Part shown: in pieces, positions 1 to 6,364 of the stretch
How positions within the stretch are numbered: the stretch's first letter is position 1
How the letters are laid out: each line of letters begins with the position of its first letter
Origin: JACCYQ01 sp036675565
Lineage (GTDB): Bacteria; Bacteroidota; Bacteroidia; Chitinophagales; Chitinophagaceae
Assembly: GCA_036675565.1 (NCBI GenBank)
Contig: JAKFER010000169.1
Coordinates: 1-7,146 of the forward strand
Reading direction: 5' to 3'
DNA: 7,146 nt
The notes under the pieces: generated by a model
What the model saw: the letters and a program-made list of their open reading frames with translations, nothing else
The model's database searches: none
What the model was told of the DNA's origin: nothing
Program-made: the position numbers and the translations under genes

Positions 1-43
1 AAGGATTTCTGCTCATTTTTGCAAACAAATAAAGATTTGAGCT

Positions 44-676
44 ATGGGAAAAAAAGTAACATTTACACTGTCAGCGGAAATAGTTGGGGAAGCTACAAGT
101 GCTGTATTATTAGGCGAATTCAATAATTGGGATTATAATGATGGCATTAGCCTGAAAAAACAAAAGGATGGCTCCATGAAAGCCACCGCTACTTTGGAAG
201 CAGGCAGAACTTATCAATACCGTTATTTATTGAATGATGGCCGCTGGGTCAATGACCAGAAAGCAGATAATTATGTACATATCTCCGGTTACCAGGTTGA
301 GAATTGTGTGATTTCTGTTCCTGTTGAAGAAGAAGTAAATACAGAATCAGTTGCCAAACCTGCAAAAGCCGCTAAAGCTGTAAAAGAAAAAAAGGTAACT
401 GCAAAAGCTGAAAAACCTGCGCCAACTCCTGATGACCTGACCAAAGTAGAAGGCATCGGTAAAAAGATCGCTGCACTTTTAGCTGCAGAAAACATCCTGA
501 CTTTCAAAGATCTGTCGAAGATATCTTCAAAAAAATTAAAGAGCATTCTTGAAGTAGCCGGAAGCAAATTCCAGATTTATGACCCCACAAGCTGGTCGAA
601 GCAGGCTAAGTTAGCCGCTGCCGGTAAATGGGAAGAACTGGAAGAATTACAGAAAGAATTGACCGGGGGAAAATAA
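44..676 (+). CDS. CBM48/glycogen-binding domain fused to a helix-hairpin-helix domain
   Basis: The 210-aa product is probably cytoplasmic, as no signal peptide is seen. Residues about 3-92 form an early-set/AMPK-type glycogen-binding fold (CBM48-like), with the signature LLGEFNNWD at 22-30, a following QYRYLLNDGRW strand and a DNYV segment. Residues 93-128 are a Lys/Ala/Glu-rich linker. Residues about 130-205 hold a helix-hairpin-helix unit (VEGIGKKIAALL, 135-146) followed by FKDLSKIS, AGSKFQIYDPTSW and AAAGKWEELEELQ. That module is known from Bacteroidota, where it is also found at the C-terminus of ribosomal protein L21. Neither half has catalytic residues, so a binding or scaffolding role is inferred, with a glycan-like ligand on one side and possibly nucleic acid or protein on the other. 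The ATG at 44 leaves only the fold in front of the signature, so it fits. The gene stands alone and ends in a strong terminator. Function unknown; domain calls fairly sure. Confidence 0.88.
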   Translation: MGKKVTFTLSAEIVGEATSAVLLGEFNNWDYNDGISLKKQKDGSMKATATLEAGRTYQYRYLLNDGRWVNDQKADNYVHISGYQVENCVISVPVEEEVNTESVAKPAKAAKAVKEKKVTAKAEKPAPTPDDLTKVEGIGKKIAALLAAENILTFKDLSKISSKKLKSILEVAGSKFQIYDPTSWSKQAKLAAAGKWEELEELQKELTGGK

Positions 677-699
677 CTGTTTTTATTATCATCTTTATC

Positions 700-743
700 A
701 AACAGTGGTTCTGTTTTTATGAGCGGAACCACTGTTTTTATTT
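700..743 (+). terminator. Rho-independent terminator after the CBM48-HHH gene
   Basis: A perfect 12-bp inverted repeat (AAACAGTGGTTC at 700-711, GAACCACTGTTT at 726-737) can be extended inward by three pairs including wobbles. It leaves a loop of about 8 nt and is followed by a T-rich tract at 735-743. It begins 24 nt after the stop codon at 674-676, so it closes that transcription unit. Confidence 0.85.
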
Positions 744-879
744 GGCAAGGCCTGCTTAAATTTTATTGAAATCTCTCACCCTGCCGCACAAATTATTCAT
801 GATTTTGTTATGAGCCTATTATCTGAACGGTAAAGGTATTTTGCTCTCGTCATTTATTTTTAGGTAATAACAAAGCATA

Positions 880-1595
880 ATGCTTTCATTAAACCATTTC
901 CTCTGCCTGGCCATTGCTACTGCTCCCGCCTTGGCAGCAGGTTATAATGAAAAAAATAAAACGGATCATTCTTCTCCCGTCTCAATGGCTAATACTTATA
1001 CTGATAATGTTTTCAAAAGCAGTATAAAAATTTGAAAAATATCCTGACCCGGTCGCTACAAGTGATACGTCTTCCTGCATTATTCCTTTCAGCAGGGCGG
1101 ACAACCTGATCGCGATAAAAGCAAAATGTGATAGTACGGAAGGCAATTTTATTGTAGATACCGGCGCACCCAAACTCATCCTCAACATGACCTATTTCCG
1201 GCATTATCGTTCACACACTGAAGACACCGAATCCGGCAGAATAACCGGCGAAGCTTACGCCAGCCCAACGATAGTGGAAAATCTTTCTTTCGGACTGATC
1301 GATCAACCGCAATGGAAACGATTATTTTATTATCCACCCCAATTATACTTTTCGTTTAAAAGGTTTCAGCAGTGCGAAGAATGTTTTTCTTGCCGGAGAT
1401 TTTAATGATTGGTCGCCCAATACTTTTTTAATGACACGGGAAGGAGATGAATGGATTTTTACAGTCCATCTTTCTGCCGGCAAACACCTGTATAAATTTG
1501 TGGTAGATGAAAAATGGATATTGGATCCCGGTAATAAACTATGAGAACAAAACGAACATAATACCAGCAATTCCGTATTATGGATTGGGAAATAA
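880..1595 (+). pseudogene. Decayed secreted aspartyl protease-like protein with C-terminal CBM48 domain
   Basis: Three reading frames add up to one broken gene. Frame A (880-1035) begins MLSLNHFLCLAIATAPALAA, a signal peptide, and ends at TGA. Frame B carries on from about 1031: FEKYPD, then IPFSRADNLIAIKAK and NFIVDTGAPKLILN. This is the start of a retropepsin-like aspartyl protease domain, with the catalytic DTG at 1157-1165. Removing one A from the A5 run at 1026-1030 would join A and B. Near 1312-1330 frame B gives way to frame C, which reads PNYTFRLKGFSSAKNVFLAG then DFNDWSP, a CBM48 domain (FNDW at 1401-1412). Frame C is interrupted by TGA at 1542-1544, where WEQNEHN would be expected, and ends NSVLWIGK at TAA 1593-1595. 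Only about 85 residues of protease domain remain, so an internal deletion is inferred. Domain identities are from recognition; ancestral length and substrate are unknown. Confidence 0.82.
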
Positions 1596-1703
1596 ATAAT
1601 CTTTATTGAGGTTTGATTTAAGATTAACCTGGGTTGTATTTGCACTATTGAGCCACAGTAGCGCATTTTTTGGTAAGTAGCATAAAAGAGGAAGTTGAAA
1701 AAA

Positions 1704-1757
1704 TTGTTTGCTATTGGAAGTGTCGTATTTTAGCGGAAATACACACGTTAGCGGCAA
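1704..1757 (+). other. Imperfect bulged hairpin upstream of the secreted-protein gene (attC-like shape, unproven)
   Basis: The inner stem is GTGT-c-GTATTT (1720-1730) pairing with AAATACACAC (1737-1746) around the loop TAGCGG, with one extrahelical C at 1724. An outer stem is possible: GCTA (1710-1713) with TAGC (1749-1752) and TTG (1704-1706) with CAA (1755-1757), separated by an unpaired spacer. A long imperfect hairpin with an extrahelical base and a GTTAG core at 1747-1751 is reminiscent of integron attC sites. The R' box here (GTTAGCG) does not match the GTTRRRY consensus, and the opposite R'' box is poor. It could equally be a 5'-UTR structure of the following gene. Confidence 0.3.
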
Positions 1758-1782
1758 TTCGAAGCAGACAAGAACATTCTAA

Positions 1783-2355
1783 ATGAAGTATATATTATTA
1801 TTTCTACTCACATTTTTTCTTCTTGCTCAAAAAACGTTTGGCCAGAAATCTAACGACGGACTTGTTGTAAAAACTGATGGTTATCTAATTAACCTTGACG
1901 GAGATGTTATCTTTCAACCTTGTGAAGACAGCACTTTGACCGTATGGCAATCTCTGGATAATAGATCATTTGGCGTTTGGTGCAACCAAATACATGACAA
2001 CTATTGTGACGCTTTTGAACGATGTGGCGACTCTTTAAACGTGACTTATAAATTTGTTTCGGACACATTTTATAACAGTGCCAAACTCACCTATTTCTAT
2101 TGCACAATGGAAAGCGCCATGTTTTTTATTGGGAATAATTCAAACGAGTTTAAAGTTTATGACCAACCTAAATACCAAATTCTTCATAACGGGATATCTT
2201 ACCCTCTCAAGGGATTTTACATTCGTGAAATATTAAGAAAAATCATTCCTAAAAAGCTAAGTGACCTTCGAATCATGTATCATTACTACACGGATAAAGG
2301 ATGGAGTGTACCTAAATGGCTGGATGATGAAGTTGACCGAAGATTAAGCAAATGA
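1783..2355 (+). CDS. Secreted protein of unknown family, 190 aa
   Basis: I do not recognise a family. Residues 1-20 (MKYILLFLLTFFLLAQKTFG) form a classic Sec signal peptide with probable cleavage just before QKSND, and there is no lipobox, so the product is likely periplasmic or exported. The mature part has five cysteines (47, 67, 75, 81, 107), many aromatics, and a basic C-terminal region (REILRKIIPKKLSDLR, then KGWSVPKWLDDEVDRRLSK). No catalytic motif or repeat stands out. The ATG at 1783 gives the signal peptide directly and has no clear Shine-Dalgarno, as is usual in Bacteroidota. A bulged hairpin lies 26 nt upstream. The stop codon is 10 bp from the 3' edge of a group II intron remnant on the other strand. 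The gene looks isolated, between a pseudogene and mobile-element debris, so it may be recently acquired; that is inference. Confidence 0.72.
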   Translation: MKYILLFLLTFFLLAQKTFGQKSNDGLVVKTDGYLINLDGDVIFQPCEDSTLTVWQSLDNRSFGVWCNQIHDNYCDAFERCGDSLNVTYKFVSDTFYNSAKLTYFYCTMESAMFFIGNNSNEFKVYDQPKYQILHNGISYPLKGFYIREILRKIIPKKLSDLRIMYHYYTDKGWSVPKWLDDEVDRRLSK

Positions 2356-2365
2356 ACTGCCCCTA

Positions 2366-2403
2366 GTCGAGTAAGCAAGGGGGATTGTACCCCTGCTCCT
2401 CAC
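2366..2403 (-). ncRNA. Group II intron domain VI and 3' splice end (remnant)
   Basis: Read on the minus strand directly after domain V, this folds as GAG-G-AGCA-GGGG, loop TACAATC, then CCCC-T-TGCT-T-(A)-CTC. That is a domain VI stem with one bulged A exactly 7 nt from the end of ...ACTCGAC. A branch-point adenosine 7-8 nt from the 3' splice site is the hallmark of this domain. The intron end is therefore placed at 2366, and the downstream flank begins TAGGGGCAG on the minus strand. Boundaries rest on structure and on the usual terminal AY dinucleotide. Confidence 0.82.
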
Positions 2404-2404
2404 A

Positions 2405-2438
2405 GAACCGTACGTGAACCTCTCGATTCATACGGCTC
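2405..2438 (-). ncRNA. Group II intron domain V (remnant)
   Basis: The 34-nt minus-strand sequence begins GAGCCGTATG and ends ACGTACGGTTC. It makes an 8-bp lower stem (one G-U pair) that includes the catalytic AGC triad at positions 2-4. Above it are a two-nucleotide CG bulge, a 6-bp upper stem and a GAGA (GNRA) tetraloop. These are all the features of a canonical domain V, the catalytic core of group II self-splicing introns. No domains I-III and no reverse-transcriptase/maturase gene are visible upstream on the same strand (higher coordinates), where unrelated repeat sequence and a response regulator gene follow. This is a truncated 3' fragment that should not splice alone. Trans-assistance from another copy cannot be judged here. 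Confidence 0.93.
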
Positions 2439-2445
2439 TTCAAGA

Positions 2446-2556
2446 TGTATAGGATGGACTCGTCGTTGGATAGGATAGTTCTTATGTTTCGGCGAATCCG
2501 GCCAACTAATGTTTTTGTCAGTCAGAGTGTCCTGGCCGAAACTCGCCTGAGAAGTA
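2446..2556. repeat. Direct repeat, copy 1 (111 bp), next to the group II intron tail
   Basis: This matches 6365-6477 in the same orientation. By hand alignment there are 16 mismatches and one 2-bp gap, about 86% identity, with a run of about 31 identical bases at 2458-2488. The end nearest 2556 aligns with the last codons of the transposase remnant in copy 2. Here those codons are more degraded and the rest of the transposase is absent. The other end lies 7 nt from intron domain V. It is probably the scar of a defective mobile element. Confidence 0.85.
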
Positions 2557-2661
2557 GATCAAATATTTACCGGAACAACAATTAAAACCAATAATGGTCC
2601 GATAATTTACACGACTACACTCTACATTTCAGGTGCAATTCATATAGGGTATTGGAAGCAG
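2557..2661. other. Intergenic remainder after the response regulator
   Basis: The 105 bp downstream of the response regulator stop hold no convincing hairpin with a T-tract, no coding remnant and no repeat that I can support. A short ACCA/TGGT dyad near 2587-2598 is too small to call a terminator. Confidence 0.5.
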
Positions 2662-3402
2662 TCACTTTCCTATCGCCTGCAAAAATTCAAATTTTTTCCG
2701 TTTGGACACGTCCAAAACATTTCCGTGTCGCATCACCACTTGTCCACCTTCACCGCGAATGTATTTTTCAACGTAATACTTGTTGATAATGGTTGAATGA
2801 TGAATGCGCAGGAATGCCTCAGAAGGAAGAATATCTTCGAAATCTTTCAGCGTGCGGCTGACAAGTAGTTTCTGATTCGTGGATAAATAGATATAAGTGT
2901 AATTATTACTTGCTTCCAGATAAATAATATCTTCAATATTGATGAACTGGAGACCGTCACTTGTGGGTATAGTGATACGCTTCGGTTGGTTCTTATTAAG
3001 GTGTTCTAACAGCAGTTCCATTTGCAGTTGTGAATTGCAAGTGTTTCTATTTGCTTCTGCTTTTGTGACAGCTGCTTTCAGGTCATCTATTTCAACGGGT
3101 TTTACCAAATAATCAAGTGCACTGTACTTAATGGCTTTAATGGCATAATGGTCGTAGGCTGTAACAAAGATTAATTCAAAATTTCTATACTTCAGTTGCT
3201 GCAACAGTACAAACCCATTCATTACCGGCATTTCGATGTCTAAGAATACCAAATCAGGTTTGCTACTTTCAATCGTTTTAATCCCGTCTTCAGCATTATC
3301 ACAACGCCCAATAATCTGAATCTGTGGACAATGTTTTGACAGCTTTTCACTTAAAGCACTAAGGTTACTTTGGTCATCATCTATGAGAATAGCTCTTAGC
3401 AT
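2662..3402 (-). CDS. LytTR-family response regulator (LytR/AlgR type)
   Basis: The 246-aa cytoplasmic transcription factor is the output partner of the adjacent sensor kinase. Residues about 3-120 are a CheY-like receiver: acidic pocket D8-D10, phospho-acceptor D55 in VFLDIEMPVMNG, conserved T81 (VTAYDHYA) and K101 (DYLVKPVEIDD). All key residues are present, so it should be phosphorylatable. Residues about 140-244 are a LytTR DNA-binding domain: RITIPTSDGLQFINIEDIIY, LEASNNYTYIYL, LLVSRTLKDFEDILP, FLRIHHSTIINKYYVEKYIRG, and a final VSKRKKFEFLQAI. Length is typical of the family. It starts 12 bp after the kinase stop codon, so the pair is co-transcribed kinase first. Targets cannot be read from the sequence. 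Only the kinase and lipoprotein genes lie upstream on the same strand, which makes them reasonable candidates; that is inference. Confidence 0.95.
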   Translation of the reverse strand: MLRAILIDDDQSNLSALSEKLSKHCPQIQIIGRCDNAEDGIKTIESSKPDLVFLDIEMPVMNGFVLLQQLKYRNFELIFVTAYDHYAIKAIKYSALDYLVKPVEIDDLKAAVTKAEANRNTCNSQLQMELLLEHLNKNQPKRITIPTSDGLQFINIEDIIYLEASNNYTYIYLSTNQKLLVSRTLKDFEDILPSEAFLRIHHSTIINKYYVEKYIRGEGGQVVMRHGNVLDVSKRKKFEFLQAIGK

Positions 3403-3414
3403 GTACCGTTTTTT

Positions 3415-5520
3415 TTATTCAAAACAATTGATGCGTACGACTGCTTTTGTACCTGCGGGCATTCCTCCTACCTCAAGGTCAGTAATAGCCAGGTCAGTTG
3501 TTATGTTATTTTTATTATGCAATTGAATGCGCTCTTTGGTGATTTCTATTCCATAAGACTGCCGGTCAGGTGTGTTCATTTGCTTGAGAGCAGCCGCTTT
3601 TTTGCGTCCGATACCATTGTCCGTGATTGCGTAAACGATATGTTCATCTTTCAGTTGCGCTTCCAACTTTAGCTGCCTATTGCCCTCCTGCTTGTTGAGC
3701 AGGCCGTGATGAATGGCGTTTTCAATAAACGGTTGTATAATTAGCGGCGGCACTTTATAATCTCCGTGCAACAATTCATCATCGGCATGCAGGTCGTAAG
3801 TGAATTTATCGTTGCAGCGGAACTGTTCCATCTCCAGATAAAGTTTAAGCGTTTCAAAATCTTTTTCGAAAGGAACGAGGTTGTTTTTAGAACTGTCTAA
3901 TACGCTGCGTATGAGTTTTGCAAACCGGGAAAGATAAGTTGTTGCTTTATCAGTTTGATTCGTTTGGATTAAATTATCAATAGCGCTGAGGCAATTGAAA
4001 ATAAAATGCGGGTTCATTTGAGCCCGTAAAGCCTGCATTTCCAGTTCCAATGCCTTCCGCTTTAATGCTGATTGTTCCTGTTCGTTACGAAGTTTTTCAT
4101 TCTTTCGCTTTAAAATAAGATTACTGGCAATCATTATTGAAAATAAGACAGCAAGAACAAAACCCGCAATCATTATGTTCTTTAACTGTACCTGTCTTTG
4201 TATTTCCTTTTTGTTTAAGGTTAGTTGTTGTTCATGAATCGCATTGTCTTTTTGCAAAAGCCTGATCTTACTTTCAGCTTCCGATGCAGCCAGATAAAGT
4301 GCAGTTCTGCCGGTAAATTTAACCGTTTCCATTGAGTCTTTTAGTGTAGCATACTGACCAAAGTAAACATAGGCACTATCGATTTGCTTTAAAAGTTCAA
4401 ATGTTGTTGCAAGCTGTTGCGCCGCATCTTTCAAAAACACTTTGTTATCAATATCTGCCGCCAATTGATATAGCTCCCGCGTATAGCGCAACGAAGCGGG
4501 ATAATCACCTTTGCCCATAAAGGCTTTTCCCGCAATAAGTAAAGAATACATCAACGGAATGACATCTCTGTTTTCCCGTTGTTTTGCCAGATTAGGCAGT
4601 ACCTGCAATAATACGGAATCAAATAGCTTTCTCTCCAATTGGATGTCGGTAGAAAAGCCCCACAAAGAAGAAGCAAACTTCTTTCTTATCGAAAGATCGG
4701 TTGTTAATGAATCAATATTGTCCCGGTGCTTTTGTTGGTAATACAATACAGAATCATATTGTTTTAGTTGTAAATGGGCATATGCAATATCTTCGAGGTG
4801 AGGCCACAGCAGGGTAAACGGGGTAACATAACGGAGAAATTCATAATAGTATTCCAATGCCTTTGTTGCATCGCCAACTCTATTAAACGAACGGGCAATA
4901 AAAGCCAATGACATCGACACCAACAATGAATCATTCATTTCTTTGCCAATTTGCTGCGCTTCGATAAGGTGTTCAAAAGCTTTCCAGTATTCCCCGCTTT
5001 TCACATATGCAAAGCCAATGGTTTCTGCGGTCCAACCTAAAAGGAGTTTATCTTTTGCTCTTACAGCTATTTGTTTTGCCATAAGGGAAGTATCAATGGC
5101 ATGATGATATTCACCCAATAAAGTCAAAGCCACCGCATGGGTTTTATAGGCCAAACCAAGCGTTCGTTTATCATTTGTATTTTTTAAGGTTTCAATCGCC
5201 TTTTTACTTTTTAACACCATTTGTTGCGGTTGTCCCAGGAGCTTACCTTTTACTTCCGCTTCCAAAATCAATGCTTTTGCTAAACCGCTTTTGTAGCCGA
5301 TAGAGGAAGCTTGTTGAAAAGCTATACGTGAATATTCAAGGGCGGAGTCTGCATGGATCCAACGGTAACAAAATTGTTCACTCAACCGGTTCAGGCAATC
5401 AACCCGTGCGGGGCTGGACAGAAATGGCAACCGGTTTCTCATGCTGTCAATGCCATGCGTTTGTGCATAGCTGCCAGGATGATGAAGAATGAAAAAAAAG
5501 ATGAGAAACCGCGTATGCAT
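3415..5520 (-). CDS. TPR-containing sensor histidine kinase (LytS/His_kinase PF06580 type)
   Basis: The 701-aa membrane sensor begins with a signal peptide (residues 1-19, ending GSYAQ). A long helical region at about 40-400 resembles tetratricopeptide repeats, for example GEYHHAIDTSLMAKQ, GEYWKAFEHLIEAQQ, GDATKALEYYYEFLR and GDYPASLRYTRELYQ. A coiled coil at about 405-445 leads into one transmembrane helix (449-470), then a second charged helix (471-502). The kinase core carries the phospho-accepting H505 in MNPHFIFNCLSAIDNLI, the N-box around N601 (PFIENAIHHGLL), the ATP-binding DNGIG at 634-638 and a final SYGIEITKERIQLHNK. All catalytic motifs are intact. The TPR region should lie in the periplasm and sense a protein or peptide cue, with phosphate passing to the response regulator 12 bp downstream. 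Length and order match the common Bacteroidota TPR-LytS sensors. The ligand is unknown. Confidence 0.95.
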   Translation of the reverse strand: MHTRFLIFFFILHHPGSYAQTHGIDSMRNRLPFLSSPARVDCLNRLSEQFCYRWIHADSALEYSRIAFQQASSIGYKSGLAKALILEAEVKGKLLGQPQQMVLKSKKAIETLKNTNDKRTLGLAYKTHAVALTLLGEYHHAIDTSLMAKQIAVRAKDKLLLGWTAETIGFAYVKSGEYWKAFEHLIEAQQIGKEMNDSLLVSMSLAFIARSFNRVGDATKALEYYYEFLRYVTPFTLLWPHLEDIAYAHLQLKQYDSVLYYQQKHRDNIDSLTTDLSIRKKFASSLWGFSTDIQLERKLFDSVLLQVLPNLAKQRENRDVIPLMYSLLIAGKAFMGKGDYPASLRYTRELYQLAADIDNKVFLKDAAQQLATTFELLKQIDSAYVYFGQYATLKDSMETVKFTGRTALYLAASEAESKIRLLQKDNAIHEQQLTLNKKEIQRQVQLKNIMIAGFVLAVLFSIMIASNLILKRKNEKLRNEQEQSALKRKALELEMQALRAQMNPHFIFNCLSAIDNLIQTNQTDKATTYLSRFAKLIRSVLDSSKNNLVPFEKDFETLKLYLEMEQFRCNDKFTYDLHADDELLHGDYKVPPLIIQPFIENAIHHGLLNKQEGNRQLKLEAQLKDEHIVYAITDNGIGRKKAAALKQMNTPDRQSYGIEITKERIQLHNKNNITTDLAITDLEVGGMPAGTKAVVRINCFE

Positions 5521-5533
5521 CTGAGTCGAAAGG

Positions 5534-5550
5534 TTGTATTAAATATACAA
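5534..5550 (-). promoter_or_regulatory. Dyad overlapping a possible -7 element upstream of the kinase gene
   Basis: A perfect 6-bp inverted repeat (TTGTAT, 5-nt spacer, ATACAA) lies 14 bp before the kinase start. On the minus strand it contains TATATTTA, one base from the Bacteroidota -7 consensus TAnnTTTG. The nearest TTTG further upstream is 26 nt away, longer than the usual spacing, so the promoter call is weak. The dyad could bind a regulator, or it may just be AT-rich sequence. Confidence 0.3.
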
Positions 5551-5570
5551 TTTTCTTGTAGTTATATGCT

Positions 5571-5617
5571 TAACAAAACCACCATCAGGGAGCCAATTCA
5601 GGAATTACCGGATGGTG
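5571..5617 (-). terminator. Probable terminator of the lipoprotein gene
   Basis: On the minus strand, CACCATC (5617-5611) pairs with GATGGTG (5586-5580). An inner AATTC/GAATT pairing sits within the arm, and the T-rich GTTTTGTT follows at 5578-5571. The hairpin lies 34 nt past the lipoprotein stop codon and before the kinase gene, which would separate the two same-strand units. The stem is short with a large loop, so strength is uncertain and read-through is possible. Confidence 0.5.
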
Positions 5618-5650
5618 TTGCAAATTCATAAAACTATTTCTGTTTCTATT

Positions 5651-6178
5651 TTAATAGCTGATTGTTCCGTCATAGTCAATGGATCCTTCAGCATGCCCGG
5701 GAAAAGCTACTGTGTATCCCACAAAATTTCCTGTTGCGTTTTGAAACCTGCCCGTTCCACCAGTTATCACATGCGCATTGATAATATCAAAGGTTCCTTG
5801 CCCGTTGGGTGTAGATGTCCCGGTAAAGGTTGTATAAAACTCATCGCCGTTAGCCGCTGTAAAAGTGGCTGTACCGCCCAGATGAAATGGTGGCTGTGTA
5901 GTAAAATCTATCGTAGATAAAGCCACAAATGTGCCGTTTCCTAAGTGCGTTGCATGCCCTGTTCCGGTGATTCTGGTTTTAAAAAAAGGCGGAGGTTGAA
6001 GAATTTCTGATGAAGTTGTATAAGATCCTGTGAAAGGACGGTCTTTCTCTTTGCTGGCTTTTGCTGTAAGTACAAGATTTTCATTATTTATTTCCTCCTC
6101 CTTTTGTATGACGTGTTTTTGACAAGACAGTAAAAGGCAAGATGTAATGACTACGGATAGTGATACTAGCTGTTTCAT
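5651..6178 (-). CDS. Small outer-surface lipoprotein with a Gly/Thr-rich beta domain
   Basis: The 175-aa precursor has a lipoprotein signal peptide ending in the lipobox LLSC (C19), so it should be lipidated and membrane-anchored. Residues 20-48 are a charged linker. Residues 49-175 are rich in Gly, Thr, Phe and Ala in alternating beta-strand patterns: ITGTGHATHLGNGTFVALST, GGTATFTAANGDEFYTTFTG, GQGTFDIINAHVITGGTGRF, ATGNFVGYTVAF and GSIDYDGTISY. The GGTGRFQNATG segment (140-150) resembles small beta-barrel proteins of the allene-oxide-cyclase/dirigent-like kind annotated as hypothetical in many bacteria. That is a resemblance only, and no catalytic residues are evident. The gene is monocistronic, upstream of the kinase operon on the same strand with a hairpin between them. 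It could be a cell-surface partner or a target of the sensor system, but the sequence does not show that. Confidence 0.85.
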   Translation of the reverse strand: MKQLVSLSVVITSCLLLSCQKHVIQKEEEINNENLVLTAKASKEKDRPFTGSYTTSSEILQPPPFFKTRITGTGHATHLGNGTFVALSTIDFTTQPPFHLGGTATFTAANGDEFYTTFTGTSTPNGQGTFDIINAHVITGGTGRFQNATGNFVGYTVAFPGHAEGSIDYDGTISY

Positions 6179-6364
6179 TTTGTTTGTTTTAAAGGTGATT
6201 AATATGAAGAAACTGTCACTGGTTTAGGTTTGAATAAATATTCTAGTGTAAGTTAAACTGTGTGAAAAGCCGGTTCAAGTATCAATGAGCAAGTGGCAAA
6301 GTTTTTTTACTAAGTGGGAGAAGAGAGATCTGTTTCTCAACGGGTCTTACTGCGTGGGTTAGTG
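6179..6364. other. Upstream region of the lipoprotein gene
   Basis: The 186 bp between the lipoprotein start and repeat copy 2 presumably carry the lipoprotein promoter. I find no clear TTTG/TAnnTTTG pair on the minus strand, no coding remnant, and only a trivial GAGAA/TTCTC dyad near 6319-6340. Confidence 0.5.

Noticed and set aside
289..567. Minus-strand open frame of 92 codons
   Set aside because: Antisense shadow of the CBM48-HHH gene, whose domains are clear in the plus frame.
832..842. TATTTTG motif before the pseudogene as a -7 promoter element
   Set aside because: It is one base shorter than TAnnTTTG and has no well-spaced TTTG upstream.
1343..1666. Minus-strand open frame of 107 codons
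   Set aside because: It lies opposite the CBM48 part of the pseudogene. The plus strand has recognisable domain sequence and this frame has none.
2405..2556. Minus-strand open frame through the repeat into domain V, ending ...HLEEPYESRGSRTVL, considered as the C-terminus of an intron maturase
   Set aside because: The last part is simply translated domain V. Upstream residues show no thumb or maturase motifs, and a stop lies just before the repeat.
4511..5920. Plus-strand open frames at 4511-4741, 5353-5631 and 5612-5920
   Set aside because: They overlap the histidine kinase and lipoprotein genes antisense and carry no motif.
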